The position numbers and the translations under genes were made by a program. A stretch of 64,000 bases of DNA. Origin: Balanoglossus misakiensis. Its lineage: Eukaryota > Hemichordata. Numbering within the stretch: position 1 is the stretch's first letter; each line of letters begins with the position of its first letter. Below, piece by piece: positions 13,531-25,634 of this stretch. Where the stretch lies: contig CM082591.2 in NCBI GenBank assembly GCA_040954595.2, positions 1,550,001-1,614,000 on the forward strand. Direction: 5' to 3'. The notes under the pieces were generated by a model. That model saw only the letters and a program-made list of their open reading frames with translations, was not told the origin of the DNA and made no database searches.

Positions 13531-16141
13531 ATGAGTGTTCCTGCGTTTATTGACGTCGGAGAAAGTGAGCAGGTAAGTGAAAAATGATTGATACACGCAA
13601 CTTATCAAAACATGCCGTAATCCTAGCGGAACACTAAGATAACACTCAGTGAGACATCGTTGAAAGGTCGCATATCCAGCGTGTTCCGAATCCAAGATGG
13701 CCGCCCCCGTAACCCATGTGAACATATGGACGAACAAAATGTTCATTTCCTTTTCTTAGACTACAGAGCTACGAAGCTACCTGAAGTCATTAGGAGCGGA
13801 GATATCAGAGGAACTGTCCGAAGTAGGTGTCTGGCAAGATGTGTCACACATCATAGAAGCTTCAGATGTCATCTGGAAAAATGTGACAGATTTTGCAGGT
13901 AATGGAGAAATTACATTCAAGCAAGATTAGTCATGTTTATATGCCAATTTTTACCCCCCCCCCAAAAAAACAACAAAAAACAAAAAACAAACACACAACA
14001 ACAACAACCCTTAATGATTGGATATGCTAAACATTCAATTGTGCGTTCTGTCTTAACTTGCAGAGGTTGAAGGCATCTTCAATAGTATTCTGTCACTCCT
14101 GTTGTATGTACCGGTGGAAAAGATGGACGACTTAGTCATCACCTTGTGCGAGAAAGTTTTAAAAGCAGATAATGAGGAGAAAGGAGAAATGGGAGCACTC
14201 AGATTAAAATTGTAAGTTGTGAACTTTCACCTCTGACCTTTGCAAAATAATGGTTACCCTGTCACATGAAATGACGTCATACTATTTTTCCCTCTGTATT
14301 CAGGTTGACCAATTTATTTCATGGCTTGGATGAGAAGAACCCTCTTCGTTACAATGTGTACATCAGTATGGTGAAGATCGCTGGGCAGACGAACATTGTG
14401 GAACAGGTTGAAACCGATCTTAGCACAGTAAGTTGGAATCATGACAGTTACGAATATTATCATGGTAGGCTGTTGCCAATAGTGATGGAATCTATTGACA
14501 TCCAATAATCTGTAGAAAGTAACATTTGTGATATCCTACTTTCTAAATTTAACTGTAATTTCTGTGCAAGGAAATTAGTAAGACCAATCTTTCTTTTGAT
14601 TTCAGGTACGACAGTGGGTCATTACGTGGCAGTTAAGCACTGAGAAACATCAGCATTTATTGCGGTTACTCCATGATGTACTTCAAGAAACAGATAACAG
14701 GTAAAATATGAACAAAGCATGGATAAAAAGAGGGACAGGCAGAGGAAATTATGTATATAACAACAATTCTAGTCAGTTTCACTTATATACAAAGTTCACG
14801 TCTGTGTCAGTGTCTTGTGACAAATAAAAATTCACCAACCCTGCTTAGAGATCTGCCCTCTCCAAATCACCGTGGTACAACCCAAATCATGATTTGTTCA
14901 TCTTGTTCGCAGTGAAGCAGCAACCAAAATAATGGTAGAACTTTTGGGAACATACACAGATGACAATGCATCACAAGCCAGGGACGATGCGCATAAATGT
15001 ATCGTGACGTCATTACGAGATCCAAAGTGTTTTCTCCTGGACAATCTACTTGCACTGAAACCTGTTAAATTCCTAGAAGGTGAACTTATACACGATGTAA
15101 GTACTACATTTCACTGTGCTGTATACTCTCATGGCTATACATTGTTTACAGTCAGACCTGTCACAGACTGGCTGTTTACAACAGTATACACAGCAATGTT
15201 GCCATATATGTGCACATAAAATGATGACATCATAGGTTTGTGTCATCTTTGACTCAGATCTTACTTGTGGGTTGAAGCTTTTGGTCTCTTTGTATTCCTG
15301 GTAATTGTTACTTCCTGACAGGTGACCTGAAGTTTAGTCCTGTTTAAATTTTGTCTCTGTTCTCTTTTACAGCTTCTGACAGTCTTCGTGACGGGCAAAT
15401 TTACAAACTATATGAGTTTTTATGAAAACAACATGGATTTCGTAAAATCTTTAGGTGAGTGACGTGTGTACACCCCAAGTACAACTTTGAACAAATTGCT
15501 AGAGAAATCGCCAACTTTTAAAATAATTACGATTGTGTATAATCCTTCATGAAACTGCTATATTTTCATTCCCACATACAGGTCTGTCACATGATGATAA
15601 TATGCACAAGATGAGAATATTGACGCTAATGAGTATGGCCACGGAGAAGAAAGAAATGACCTTTGACACCATCGAACAGGAGTTGAATCTTTCCTCCACT
15701 GAAGTTGAAGGATTTGTGATCGATGGTGAGAAAACTTGACTTGTCACAGAGTCTTATAAATAAGAATTAAGTGGTGTCATGTGTGGGTTGAAGAAAACAC
15801 TGGGGTCATTGTCTGAAAAGTATAATGATGTTGATGCTTTTGTCTTCGCAGCTGTAAGGAGTAAAATGCTTCAAGCAACTATTGATCAAATGCAGAGAAA
15901 AGTCATAGCATGGTAAGTGGGTCTTTAAGGATGTAATTTTGTTGTTAGTGAAAGTCAGAAGTCCCATGAACATCTGTTGATTTCTCTGATAAATTCTGTT
16001 TGTCTTTTCTTTTCCAGTTCTGCTACATATCGCACCTTCGGCCGTGCACAGTGGCAGCAGTTGAGAGATCGTCTGGAATCGTGGAGATACAACTTAAACC
16101 AAGTCAGAACCAGTCTAGAGACTGTCGGCCCATCATCATGA
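13531..16141 (+). CDS. EIF3M: Eukaryotic translation initiation factor 3 subunit M
   Basis: Subunit of the eIF3 complex, which binds the 40S ribosome and recruits mRNA and initiator tRNA; it is a PCI-domain scaffold protein. Exons: 13531-13572, 13760-13898, 14064-14211, 14304-14427, 14606-14700, 14913-15096, 15373-15454, 15582-15725, 15852-15912, 16018-16141; all phases close and give 380 residues (human is 374). The N-terminus M-S-V-P-A-F-I-D and the block M-V-E-L-L-G-x-Y-T followed by D-N-A-S-Q-A-R and, later, [14 protein letters not shown] match eIF3m closely. The PCI domain occupies roughly residues 210-340. Nothing appears broken. Confidence 0.97.
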
Positions 16142-17377
16142 AGCGAGACAACACATGCATTGCCACGAGTCCAATGCTGTTGAATTCTACCTGCACGCCC
16201 CCATTCTATCTTCAATCTTAGTATAACCCTATTGTCTCCAGCAATCAGACCATTCCATTAACAGTTTCAGGGGTGGGGTTATTTATCGTTTGCAACAGTA
16301 CATGGCCTTTCATGTACTGCACATTAGTTACAATTTCACTTTTATTACGCAAGAATGTGCTGATTTGTCAACAAGATCTTTTTTGGCTTGTCTCTTCTAT
16401 CCAAGTGGAAACTTTACTGTCTTTTAACAAGGAAAACAGAACAATAAAAATCATACAACAGCTGATCTTTTTCTTCTTGTATCGATTTCTTTTTGAGCAA
16501 GTATGGTAGAAGAGAATGTCTTGGAAGTTCAATAATCTTGAGGGAAGCTAGGGGTGCCACTGCTATTTTACTACGGAAGCTGGGGATGCATCTGATCTTC
16601 TTGGGGGACTTAGGGGTGCCACTTCTGTATTAGAAGAAGCTAAGGGTGCTGTTCTGTCCACCCAATCCTCAAATCCCAACAATGTGCATTGAAATGAATG
16701 TAATTGCAAACAATGTTTTATTATGTAAATAAGGAAAGACAGGACATTGAAATGAACAATTCCTCACTGCTAAACATAGACAAGACAAAATCAATTCAAA
16801 ACTTGGTAAACTGTTCATAAATACATAAATATACGAGTTAATAAAAGTTTGTCAATCTAAATTCGATTGTTGACAGTTAAAAACCACCTCTTGGGCTGGT
16901 TATAAGATTAATAGAACTTTACAGTAAAATGCAATCTACATTGTCAACATTTTAAATAGCTGTGCATAATTTAAATAAATTTAAATAGAAAATTTCTGTT
17001 TAGTAATGCTAATAACTTTTCAAAGAACGTTTCTACTTCTAAACTTTTTTTTCTTTCTTGTCATTAAGACAAGTGCATTACTGCTTGGGGTCTGACTTGC
17101 TTGACACTTGAGCAAATTTCGCTTTTATAACCATTACAACCTATCTGCTAGAATACCGATAGTAATTCATATTTTCCTTTACGACTGAACAGCAAACTCT
17201 TGTCTTGGTTTGGAAACAACACAATGAAGAACATCTCACCTGAAACCAAAAGATAGAAGAAAAACATATAGCAACTCAGATATGAAGACAACATAACGCC
17301 TTTTGAAATTTGCAAAACAATGTTATGAAATTGGCAAACCGACTGCTTCTAGTAATCTTCGTTTCACATGTACTTAC
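16142..17377. other. Convergent 3' ends of EIF3M and the bHLH/HMG gene
   Basis: EIF3M has an AATAAA at 16443-16448. The minus-strand gene has a matching signal (TTTATT on the plus strand, 16717-16722). The two transcripts therefore end tail-to-tail about 270 bp apart. Just below the minus-strand stop codon there is a GTAAGT donor, and a good acceptor lies near 17242, suggesting a 3' UTR intron. A purine-rich stretch at 16530-16650 contains a short repeated GGGGTGCCACT-like motif. Confidence 0.55.
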
Positions 17378-20300
17378 CTAGAAAAACAGCAAATCGGGTG
17401 ATTGCTTTCCGTGACTTCGATACTTGAACCTCTGATTGGACAGTGATGGCCTGTTGTCAGGGATACCATCATCACAGATATCTGGTACAACTTGCAGATC
17501 ATCCCATACGCTGTCCAATGACTGGTTTGAAACGTTAAACGTCGGCACAAGGTTCATATCGGAGTTTCCAGACAGCTGAGAATGGAAACAGCAAGAAAAT
17601 ATGACTAATTATTTCCTCATGTTAAAAAAGAGTGTATAGCTACCACTGTTATGTATCAATCAAGTGGTTGATTTTTTTTTGTTCCAGCTACTGGAAAATA
17701 AACGTTACTGCAAACACATACATACCATTGGGGAATATCCTGCCTTTCTAAGTTTCAATCTCTCATCTTCTTCCACTTCTAAAACCATATCAACCACTGC
17801 ATCATCCACGTAACTCATGATGTAATCCTCAATTATCTTAGAATCTGAGAGCGTCTTCAAGGATTCTGCATCGTCATCCGTTTTCTGTTCCTTCTGCACA
17901 AGCACGTCTCCCTGCAGTTCGAATACCGGAAAGTTGGCCAATTCTGGCGGGAACTCGTATAGTTTATCTGGGCAGCAGAGTTGATCTGCATCTGTCTGGA
18001 CAGTGGTGTCTTCAAGCGGAAGAAATTCATGGTTGCTGAGATTCATCAATTCTTGTCTGTCATCATCAGCATCTGCTGCCATTGCTGGCAGAAAATCATC
18101 CTTTTCTAGTTTGATATCCTTGCCAAGGAGCAGCTTGACGGCATCTCGGATGCCTTGTTGACCAACTGCATCTATTCCGGGCAGGATGTGGTCCCCTGCA
18201 CCATCTGGTATGACAGGCTTGAAATCAGCCGTCTCTTTGGCAACCTGTTCCGCAGCATCACCAGTTACCATGGCACCCTCAGCATTGAATTCTTGAAGCT
18301 TCTTATTATGGTCACCGTCCAAAGAGAAGACAGGTTTTTCTTCCAGAGGGTTATCCCACAGGCCAGGATTTGCACTGTCGATAACCGTGGATTCTTGAAA
18401 GATACTGAACTGCGGATCAAAGTCGCTGGTGAGTTCAGAGGATGGATGCGACTGGTAATCATCTGCGAACGAGTCCACGTCGTTCATGTGCTTCTCTGTT
18501 TGCTGTGACATTATATCAGATGGCAGACTCTCATCCAAATCCTTGCCCATCTCTTGCAACGTCTGAGCAGTCACAATGAGATGTAACTGCTGCTCATATT
18601 TCAGATCATTCCACATCTTAGCAATGGTTGTAGGGAAAGGCTCCTCAGTGATATCGCTGTCCGGAAGCAGTTTTTGCAACTGTTTCACAACTTGATTGTA
18701 GAATAGGGTGTAGCTGAGGAGTAAACAAACAACAATCTTGTCTTATAATCTTATAAAACACAATCGCCTTTCAAACAGTAGAACAATGTCAATTGTATTT
18801 GAGGAATACAAGAAGCATTGTCTCACCCATTTATTTGTGCTTGTGACATGTGACACTGGACTGGAATAGGAACATCGTTCTGCTTGTTGGCACCATCTTG
18901 ATCTTCATGTTTCTTGCTGCAAATTACAAGGATTGGAGGATAAATATCCTGTATATAAAGTTAAACAGTGCTGGAAAAACAATTTGCATATGTATAACCT
19001 CACCTTTCATACAACGTTTCAGTTTCTAAATCAATGTCTTCGCAATCATGATCCACAAGTTTCAATTTTGGAGTACTGGTCCGTAGAGGTCTGGTCTTCA
19101 CTTTCTGAGCAGACTCAATCCGTCTGCGATGATATTCATTCAACCTGAAGTCAGGATCCGTCCGCTGACTTGGACTAGAGTCGCATTTCTTACCGTGTCT
19201 CTTACTCGAATTGAAGGCACTGTACCTGGTGAGGGAAACAAAAATATGTGATATGTGAGAGGCCATGGTAAATTAGATCTTGTGTATGACCAGCACTATG
19301 CAACAGAATCTCCAAACAAGAGAATATTTTAGATGAGTCAGCCCCCAGTTCCAACCATGCAGAAACACTATAATTTTTCCACTTACAATAAAACCAGAAA
19401 ATACTTGAAAAATGTTTATTCTGAACGGACTTACGGTAAGACAGGACTTTCAACTTTTCCAATGATCGGGTTCCAGGGTCTAACCCTTGCTGCTGTGGCT
19501 CGCTTCTTGTACTGACATTTCACTTTTCTCCTCAATCCATCGTTTTCAACACTCCACTGATCACTGCTGTACACGTCCTTTCAGATGAATAATAATAATA
19601 CATGTAATAATGTTGATTTCTTATATAGCACATTATATTCAAATTCGAAATTAAACAAAATTAAAGATCAATAAATGAAAATTGAAATGATATAAAAATT
19701 CACCAATGAAACAAACAAAATCAAGTTCACCTCTGTGTCCTGTTCATTTGAAAGAATCCCATCATTATCGTCACTCTCATCAATATACATAAGTTTCCTC
19801 TTTCTTGATGTACTTCTGCTGCAACTCTCCGATCCAAGTCTGTCAGTGATTTCTCTTTCCTTATATCGACTCTCGTGCCCCGATTTCTCATGTTTCTTGT
19901 ACAGGATTGGTTGGGATTTCTCTGGCTTCCCGGATAGATCTTTGACAGGTGTTGCGAATGACATCTCTGGTACAAGACTGAAAATCACCAAACAAAACCT
20001 TGTAAAACATGTATGTGGTATTTTAAGACAGGTGCTTGGCTGGGACACTCACACAGGACAAACAACGTATGTCCCATCATGTTAAAAATAAATGCACAAA
20101 AGTGATAATTTTTGTTCAACTTTGCATCTGTCACTGACCTGTCACCTTCAGCTACCAGTGAAGAGGCAGGGTCCTCTCTACAACAGAGATCAGGGGTGCA
20201 AGTCCTCTCCATTTCAACGTCAAAGTAATCGTCCTGTAGTTTAGACACTGTTTCTTCATTGCACAGAAGATTGAGCTCATCCGTCTGTTTGGTGACTGCC

Positions 20301-21657
20301 TACATCGCAGGCGAAAAAAAATATTTATTGATATTTTTAACCAAGTTTTCATTTTTTATATCAACTGCTTGTAATTATCTCTGATCAGCATTAGCAGAGT
20401 ACAGTACTTGTCTGTGGCTATGTTACAGTAGATCTGTAGAGATCTTTGATTTTGACATAAAGCATTTAACTTTTGTTCTTCTGAATATTGCAAAAAATAA
20501 CTGGATCCTGGTACCTGATCTGAGACAGAGATCATCTCTTCTTTGATGTAGTCAGACGGCGTTACTAGGAGACTATAGCTATCCGACTTTGTTGCCATGG
20601 TAATGTACTGAGTGTTAACCAGCCTTGGTTGAATTGTTGGCAGATGTGTATCTTTGGGGATTTCACTGATGCAAATGTTGTGAGATGCCAGATCAGGAAC
20701 TGTGTGAGCTTGTTCTGAAGATGCAGTTTTCTTTTTGCTTTTTCCAGAGGAGAAAAAAAAGTAAAATGGTGGATTTGTAACTTCACTGGTGGGAATCGTG
20801 CAGTTGTCCATCCATTACTTCATAAAACATTTACCATTTTTGTCTTCTTGAGGATGTACATACAGAAGTTTCCTACCTGTTGGTCTTTTTGATCCTGACA
20901 TTTTCCCATTTCATTTTGTATTCCTCGCAGAATTCATCTTGCAAACTCTCCAGCTTGGTATCACTGGAACTTTCTTCGAAAGAAACTTTTAACAAAAATA
21001 AAGAAATTAGGGCATATTCAAATGCTGCAAGTCAGAATATACACATCTACATATCCCGAGTTTTAAATCTAATCTTTTGACTTATCAAACGAAGTTGGTT
21101 TGGGTATAAGAAAAATTATATCTGCAGTACACTTTCCTGACATTCTTGAAGTTCAATATTAAAGAGAGATACCTTTTTCATCTGAGAGAAAAAGCACCAA
21201 ATTTTCCAGATACTGTACGTATTGCACGGTACCATGTAACACCATTTCCTGCATAGTAAAAAAAACATTCTTAGCTGATCTGACAAAATAAAAAATCTCA
21301 CATGATTTATTAGTTTATACACTGACAGACTTCATGAAAGTATTCTTGATATCATTCATCCTGGCTGGCCAAAAACAGTGTAATATCAAATGTCACAGAC
21401 CAGACAAGTGTAATGCAGTTTAACAACACTCCTACCTTAGAAAGTGGTTTTCTGGTTTGTACATTCACAGTTTTGGGAAGTCTGCTGCGGAGTTTATGAT
21501 AACAATTAGCCAGATTAGCTCTACACTTTGCATCACTCTCTCTTCTTTTCTGAATCCGTAGTTTCTCAGCTTCCAAAGCCTTGGTGATCGCATCAATGCT
21601 GTGCTTTTGTTTATGACAATCAAATCTCTGTGATAATGAGCTTCCTATTCTCAGCAT
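17378..21657 (-). CDS. bHLH-like plus HMG-box-like nuclear protein, MEIOSIN/BHMG1-like
   Basis: Predicted nuclear DNA-binding protein of 892 residues. Exons, 5' to 3': 21657-21436, 21248-21173, 20985-20877, 20737-20515, 20299-20139, 19977-19731, 19577-19435, 19225-19004, 18916-18827, 18713-17726, 17575-17378; phases close at all ten junctions. Residues about 31-96 read as basic region, helix 1 (ending K-L-R-S-R-L-P), loop, and helix 2 starting K-P-L-S-K across an intron and ending V-Q-Y-L-E-N-L-V: a bHLH fold, although the basic region lacks the canonical E-R-x-R-R. Residues about 495-560 (N-G-Y-T-L-F-Y-N ... I-A-K-M-W-N-D-L) resemble an HMG box. The remaining C-terminus is acidic and disordered, and the middle is Ser/Lys-rich. 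In vertebrates the pairing of bHLH with HMG box is the hallmark of MEIOSIN (BHMG1), the STRA8 partner that starts meiosis; that assignment is inference from architecture. The first ATG is in the first bHLH exon; any 5' UTR exon lies upstream. Confidence 0.72.
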
Positions 21658-23320
21658 TTTGCTGAAAGATGAAAATGATCACTTTATATCAATATACTCC
21701 TATCCTGTCTGAAAACATGCCCATGTTTGATTTGAATACACACATGGATTGCTATAAAGGTTAATATCATAAAAACATACCAATATTACATCACAGACTG
21801 GGAATAAAAATCGTACATCTTGCAGAGACAAAAATATAGAGCATCTACCCAGCATGCAATTATGCAGGATTTCGTTTCCTTATATGGAGGATATATATTA
21901 GCTACACTGCACTTCGAGTAATTTGTTGCAAATTTCCCCGGGGTCTCAATCAAGACTTTTAAATCACAAATCCAGGGCAGCTGTTAAATTGCAACCGCAG
22001 TATCTGTACCGTCAAAAGGTATATATCTTTGCAACGTTTGTGTCGAGCTTTTACAGTCGCTTGACAGGAAACTTAACACAAAATACAAGGTGATGTGATT
22101 CACGTCAGTACTGTGGTTTCATAATAAAACTATGTTCAGCATAACTGACGTGTAGTTCTTACAAAAAATATCTGCGACTACGAAAATTCGTATACAATAC
22201 TACAAGTCAAATCCAGTCTCTGCTTGTCCAAAAGAAACAACAAACCAGACTTCCAAAGGGCACACTATACATTATATGAAATCTCCCTTTTCAATTTTAC
22301 TTCGGCTGAATGTGTATGAGAATATGCAGATTCTGAGGAAATTTGTAAAATGATTTGGTTCAACTGACTTTTGCGGCGCACACTGGACGCACGTACGTCC
22401 ATGGTAAACGCGCCTTTTTGTGACTTGCTGTGGTCAAAATATGAGTCATGTCACAGTAAAGATATACAAAGCAACAGGGGTTCGTTAAAATGTTAAAACT
22501 TACATATATTCGCCTTAATTCACACTGGAAGACGTGCATTTAACCTGTAAATCCCTTCTTCGACAGCAAAATTTCTCCAGTACGATTTGAATCTTACAAA
22601 GCACGCATGCTCATATTGTATGTAAATTATAGTGACGCAGTGACTGACAATCTTGGTCAAATCATTCGATTCTGATTGGACCAAAAGTTTTACTAATTAG
22701 TATGCATATATCTTTCGTACGTGGGTACGCCCTCCTCTCTATGCACGTACGCAAAGTACTGTTGGTGGCATATTGACTCGATAAAAAGCCAGATCACGCA
22801 CAAAATAAATCTGCTATTTTCGCCTCACCCAGTGACATTTATTAAAGAGTTTGAAGCGTGGGCAGTCAACTGATTAACAATCACCGCAGACGACGTAAAG
22901 TGGTTCTTTCCGACCCTCACAGAATATAGTCCATGGGGCCCCGGGGGCAAGTGAATACAGACAAGCGATGATCTCCATGACGATGTGTCGCTGTCTGGTA
23001 AATGTCATCATTTGATCGACCACAATACTCACCACAAGCCCTATACACATCATCTATACACGAATGAGCAGTGGCCGTGTAACAGCTGCCATGGAATTCT
23101 ATGACCACGTCACTTGTTCTGTCTTCCATAAAAAGTGACAGATGAATAAAAACTACAGATTATGCCATTTTATTTATAATCTCGTCTCTTTCAAACAGAT
23201 GTCTCTATGCAGTCAAATCAAGTCAATTTTCACCGTGGATAAAATATTCAGACATTCTATACGTTTCTAGGAAGGAATAGCTCTATGACATCCCAAACTC
23301 AGTCAGTCAGGCAGTGAATC
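21658..23320. other. 5' flank of the bHLH/HMG gene, no gene seen
   Basis: AT-rich non-coding sequence that should contain the promoter and any 5' UTR exon of the minus-strand bHLH/HMG gene. Several ACGT-core palindromes (CACGTACG-like) occur between 22380 and 22750. I find no ORF with a recognisable product. Confidence 0.45.
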
Positions 23321-23323
23321 AAT

Positions 23324-23356
23324 CACGGTCACTCACTCCACCGTGGAGTGACCGTG
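23324..23356. repeat. Perfect 11-bp inverted repeat (hairpin)
   Basis: CACGGTCACTC at 23324-23334 pairs exactly with GAGTGACCGTG at 23346-23356 around an 11-base spacer that itself contains shorter self-complementary stretches. It adjoins the simple repeat that follows. Function unknown. Confidence 0.7.
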
Positions 23357-23456
23357 AATCAATCAATCAATCAATCAATCAATCAGTCAGTCTGTCTGTC
23401 TGTCTGTCTGTCTGTCAGTCAGTCAGTCTGTGTATCAGTCTGTCTGTCTGTCTGCC
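23357..23456. repeat. Compound tetranucleotide microsatellite (AATC)n / (GTCT)n
   Basis: About six AATC units lead into CAGT and then GTCT units, with a short interruption before a second GTCT block. A simple slippage repeat, non-coding. Confidence 0.85.
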
Positions 23457-23582
23457 AACCATGTCACATCCCCGGATCATTTTTTATGACAAAGCCAAAC
23501 TGTAAAACAAACGAGGTAAAATAAAATGACTTTATTTTTCCTTTCATCATTTCGGTATGTAACTGAAATCCATATAAGCTAA

Positions 23583-24348
23583 GGCTGCATTCACAAACAC
23601 CTCTGGAGGGGGGGGCGGGAGAATTGAGGGGGGGGATTTGAAAAAATTGAGGGTATGTAAGGGGGGGGATTTGAAATAATTTAGGGACTGAAAGGGGGGG
23701 ACTTGAAAACTTTGACGACTAAATATTTATTTTGAGTCCACAAAAATGCAGTTTCGCGCCCTTTATTTTACAAAATTTTCTAATGTGGGAGGGGGACACC
23801 CCCTCCCACACCCACCCCCTCCATTCATTGACACCTTTCAATCTTTGACTGGTTTATCTAGTGTCCCAGGTCTGGGGACTTGCCCCCACCCCATGATAAC
23901 TTTGAGCGGCGACGTTAATTTGCTTTTGCTGGGTTCATTAAAATGCAGCTTTGAGCTCTGTATTTTATACAATTTTCTTATGTGGGAGGGGGACACCCCC
24001 TCCCAAACCCACCCCCTTCAATTCTCGGTTTACAATGTCTCCCAACACAGAATACACATTCTTAAAAATTAAAAACAATGTTCAGTTTTAATACCCACTG
24101 ATGAGAGGAAACATCAATTTCAAATTATTTTCATGGGAGCGCTGTTTTTCTTTTTTACAAGATATTAGATAGATAGGTGATGTGTTTCGCTGTGTGAAAG
24201 AAAATGGGGGGGGATTTCAAATTTTTAGCAGTTCGGAAGGGGGGTATTTGAAAATATTTCGGGTTGTGTAGGGGGGCATGTGAAAATTAACGGTAAAAAA
24301 AATTGAATTCTCCCGCCCCCCCCTCCAGAGGTGTTTGTGAATGCAGCC
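23583..24348. mobile_element. Non-autonomous DNA transposon (Harbinger-like MITE), 766 bp
   Basis: The two ends are near-perfect inverted repeats of about 40 bp, beginning GGCTGCATTCACAAACACC on the left with its reverse complement on the right. Each continues through a G-run, a GCGGGAGAATT segment and A/T-rich bases. The element is flanked by the trinucleotide TAA on both sides (23580-23582 and 24349-24351), read as a target-site duplication. A 3-bp TAA/TTA duplication and GGC/GGG termini are typical of the PIF/Harbinger superfamily; that assignment is inference. No transposase is encoded. The interior contains repeated runs of seven to eight G followed by ATTTGAAA, and a duplicated block of about 85 bp holding a short C/G hairpin (near 23788 and 23981). 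Confidence 0.85.
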
Positions 24349-24351
24349 TAA

Positions 24352-25634
24352 AACCAGACATAAACCCTAAATCCTTTACCCTTATTTGCATTGCATGCAT
24401 TATGGCGTTTATCCGGCCAACTGCATCAAATTCTCTGTTTTACGCCCGAAACACATACATAGGCCCTAGATATTCCAGCCTACTGTAGTTTTAAAAAACA
24501 AGAAGAACGCAAAACACATGCATCTATATGACCGCATGCGTAATACGGGACGCGAAACAGAGAATTCAATGACTATAGTTCACGTTACCCAGATTCCACA
24601 AGCCTATTACATAAAAAAACAAACACCAAATACTAAATGACATTACAATCTTCGAATAAGTAGTTGTGGGCTCACAGGTAAACACACTTCTGTGTAAAAC
24701 TGAAGCTAAAATACAAATTAAAAAGTTTCACTAATAAATTACTAAAAATTCACTATCATCTTAAACCCTAAACTGCCCTCTACAGACTGACTCGCTATTT
24801 CGACTTTATACAAATTTTTGCGGGTATTAATTTCTGGCACATCCATGATGAGACAGAATTGTAGTTTTGTGCGAACTATCTGACGTCATCAATTACGTCA
24901 CAAGTAAATCGGGAGACAAAATTTAGATTTTTCAAATCACTGACAAATCACGCCCCTCGATAAAAGCGACTAGTAAAACATAAGCGGAATCGATACGATT
25001 TTTGTTGCCAGTTTTTGCCGATGCATTGAGATACCCACCTCTAGTAAAATATGTGAAACTGAGAGAAAATCACAAATCGTCATTGACTTTTTATATTAAA
25101 GATTACATAGTTGTTCGCCTGCAGTATGGACACCATAACGAATATCCCAGAAAGTCATTATGTCGACCCCTCTTAGTTTGAAATGGTCTCACCCGTGATG
25201 TTTCCCTTTTCAAAGCTGTTGCCTTTTCAAAATTTTGTCATGAATATTCATAACGTATCTATCAAGCAACGTGTCAAGTCTTATTTTTAATTCCACGCAT
25301 TCTATGCGCTTTTAATTTACAGCGATGGTTGTAATTGCAACAGGTTCTGACTGAACACGTGGCAAAGGAGTAAAATGAATAAAAAATCAAATTGAGAAAA
25401 TTAGGCAGTATGCAGAACAGATGTTTTGCAGCAAAGAGCAAACGGAACATGAAGATTAGGATTTATGAAATCAAAAGCCAAAATGTCCAACTTTTTTCTT
25501 TTTCTGTCGGCAGTTTTGTAGTATCAGAATAACAGAATGACAGAGATACTGGAAATACATGGACGAGTTTTATAATTAGTAATAAGAAAAAAATAACACA
25601 CAAATTATTGCTTTTCTTCTTAAAAAGCGCTTCT
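24352..25634. other. Gene-free stretch, 3' flank of the sulfotransferase-like gene
   Basis: AT-rich sequence with no coding signal I can support. The right part should contain the 3' UTR of the minus-strand sulfotransferase-like gene, but no clear AATAAA is close to its stop codon. Confidence 0.45.

Noticed and set aside
13300-13746. 148-residue minus-strand ORF
   Set aside because: Overlaps the EIF3M first exon, intron and promoter; no splice partners and no family resemblance.
23357-23456. Short regular repeats that could suggest a CRISPR array
   Set aside because: Simple tetranucleotide slippage repeats without spacers, in eukaryotic DNA.
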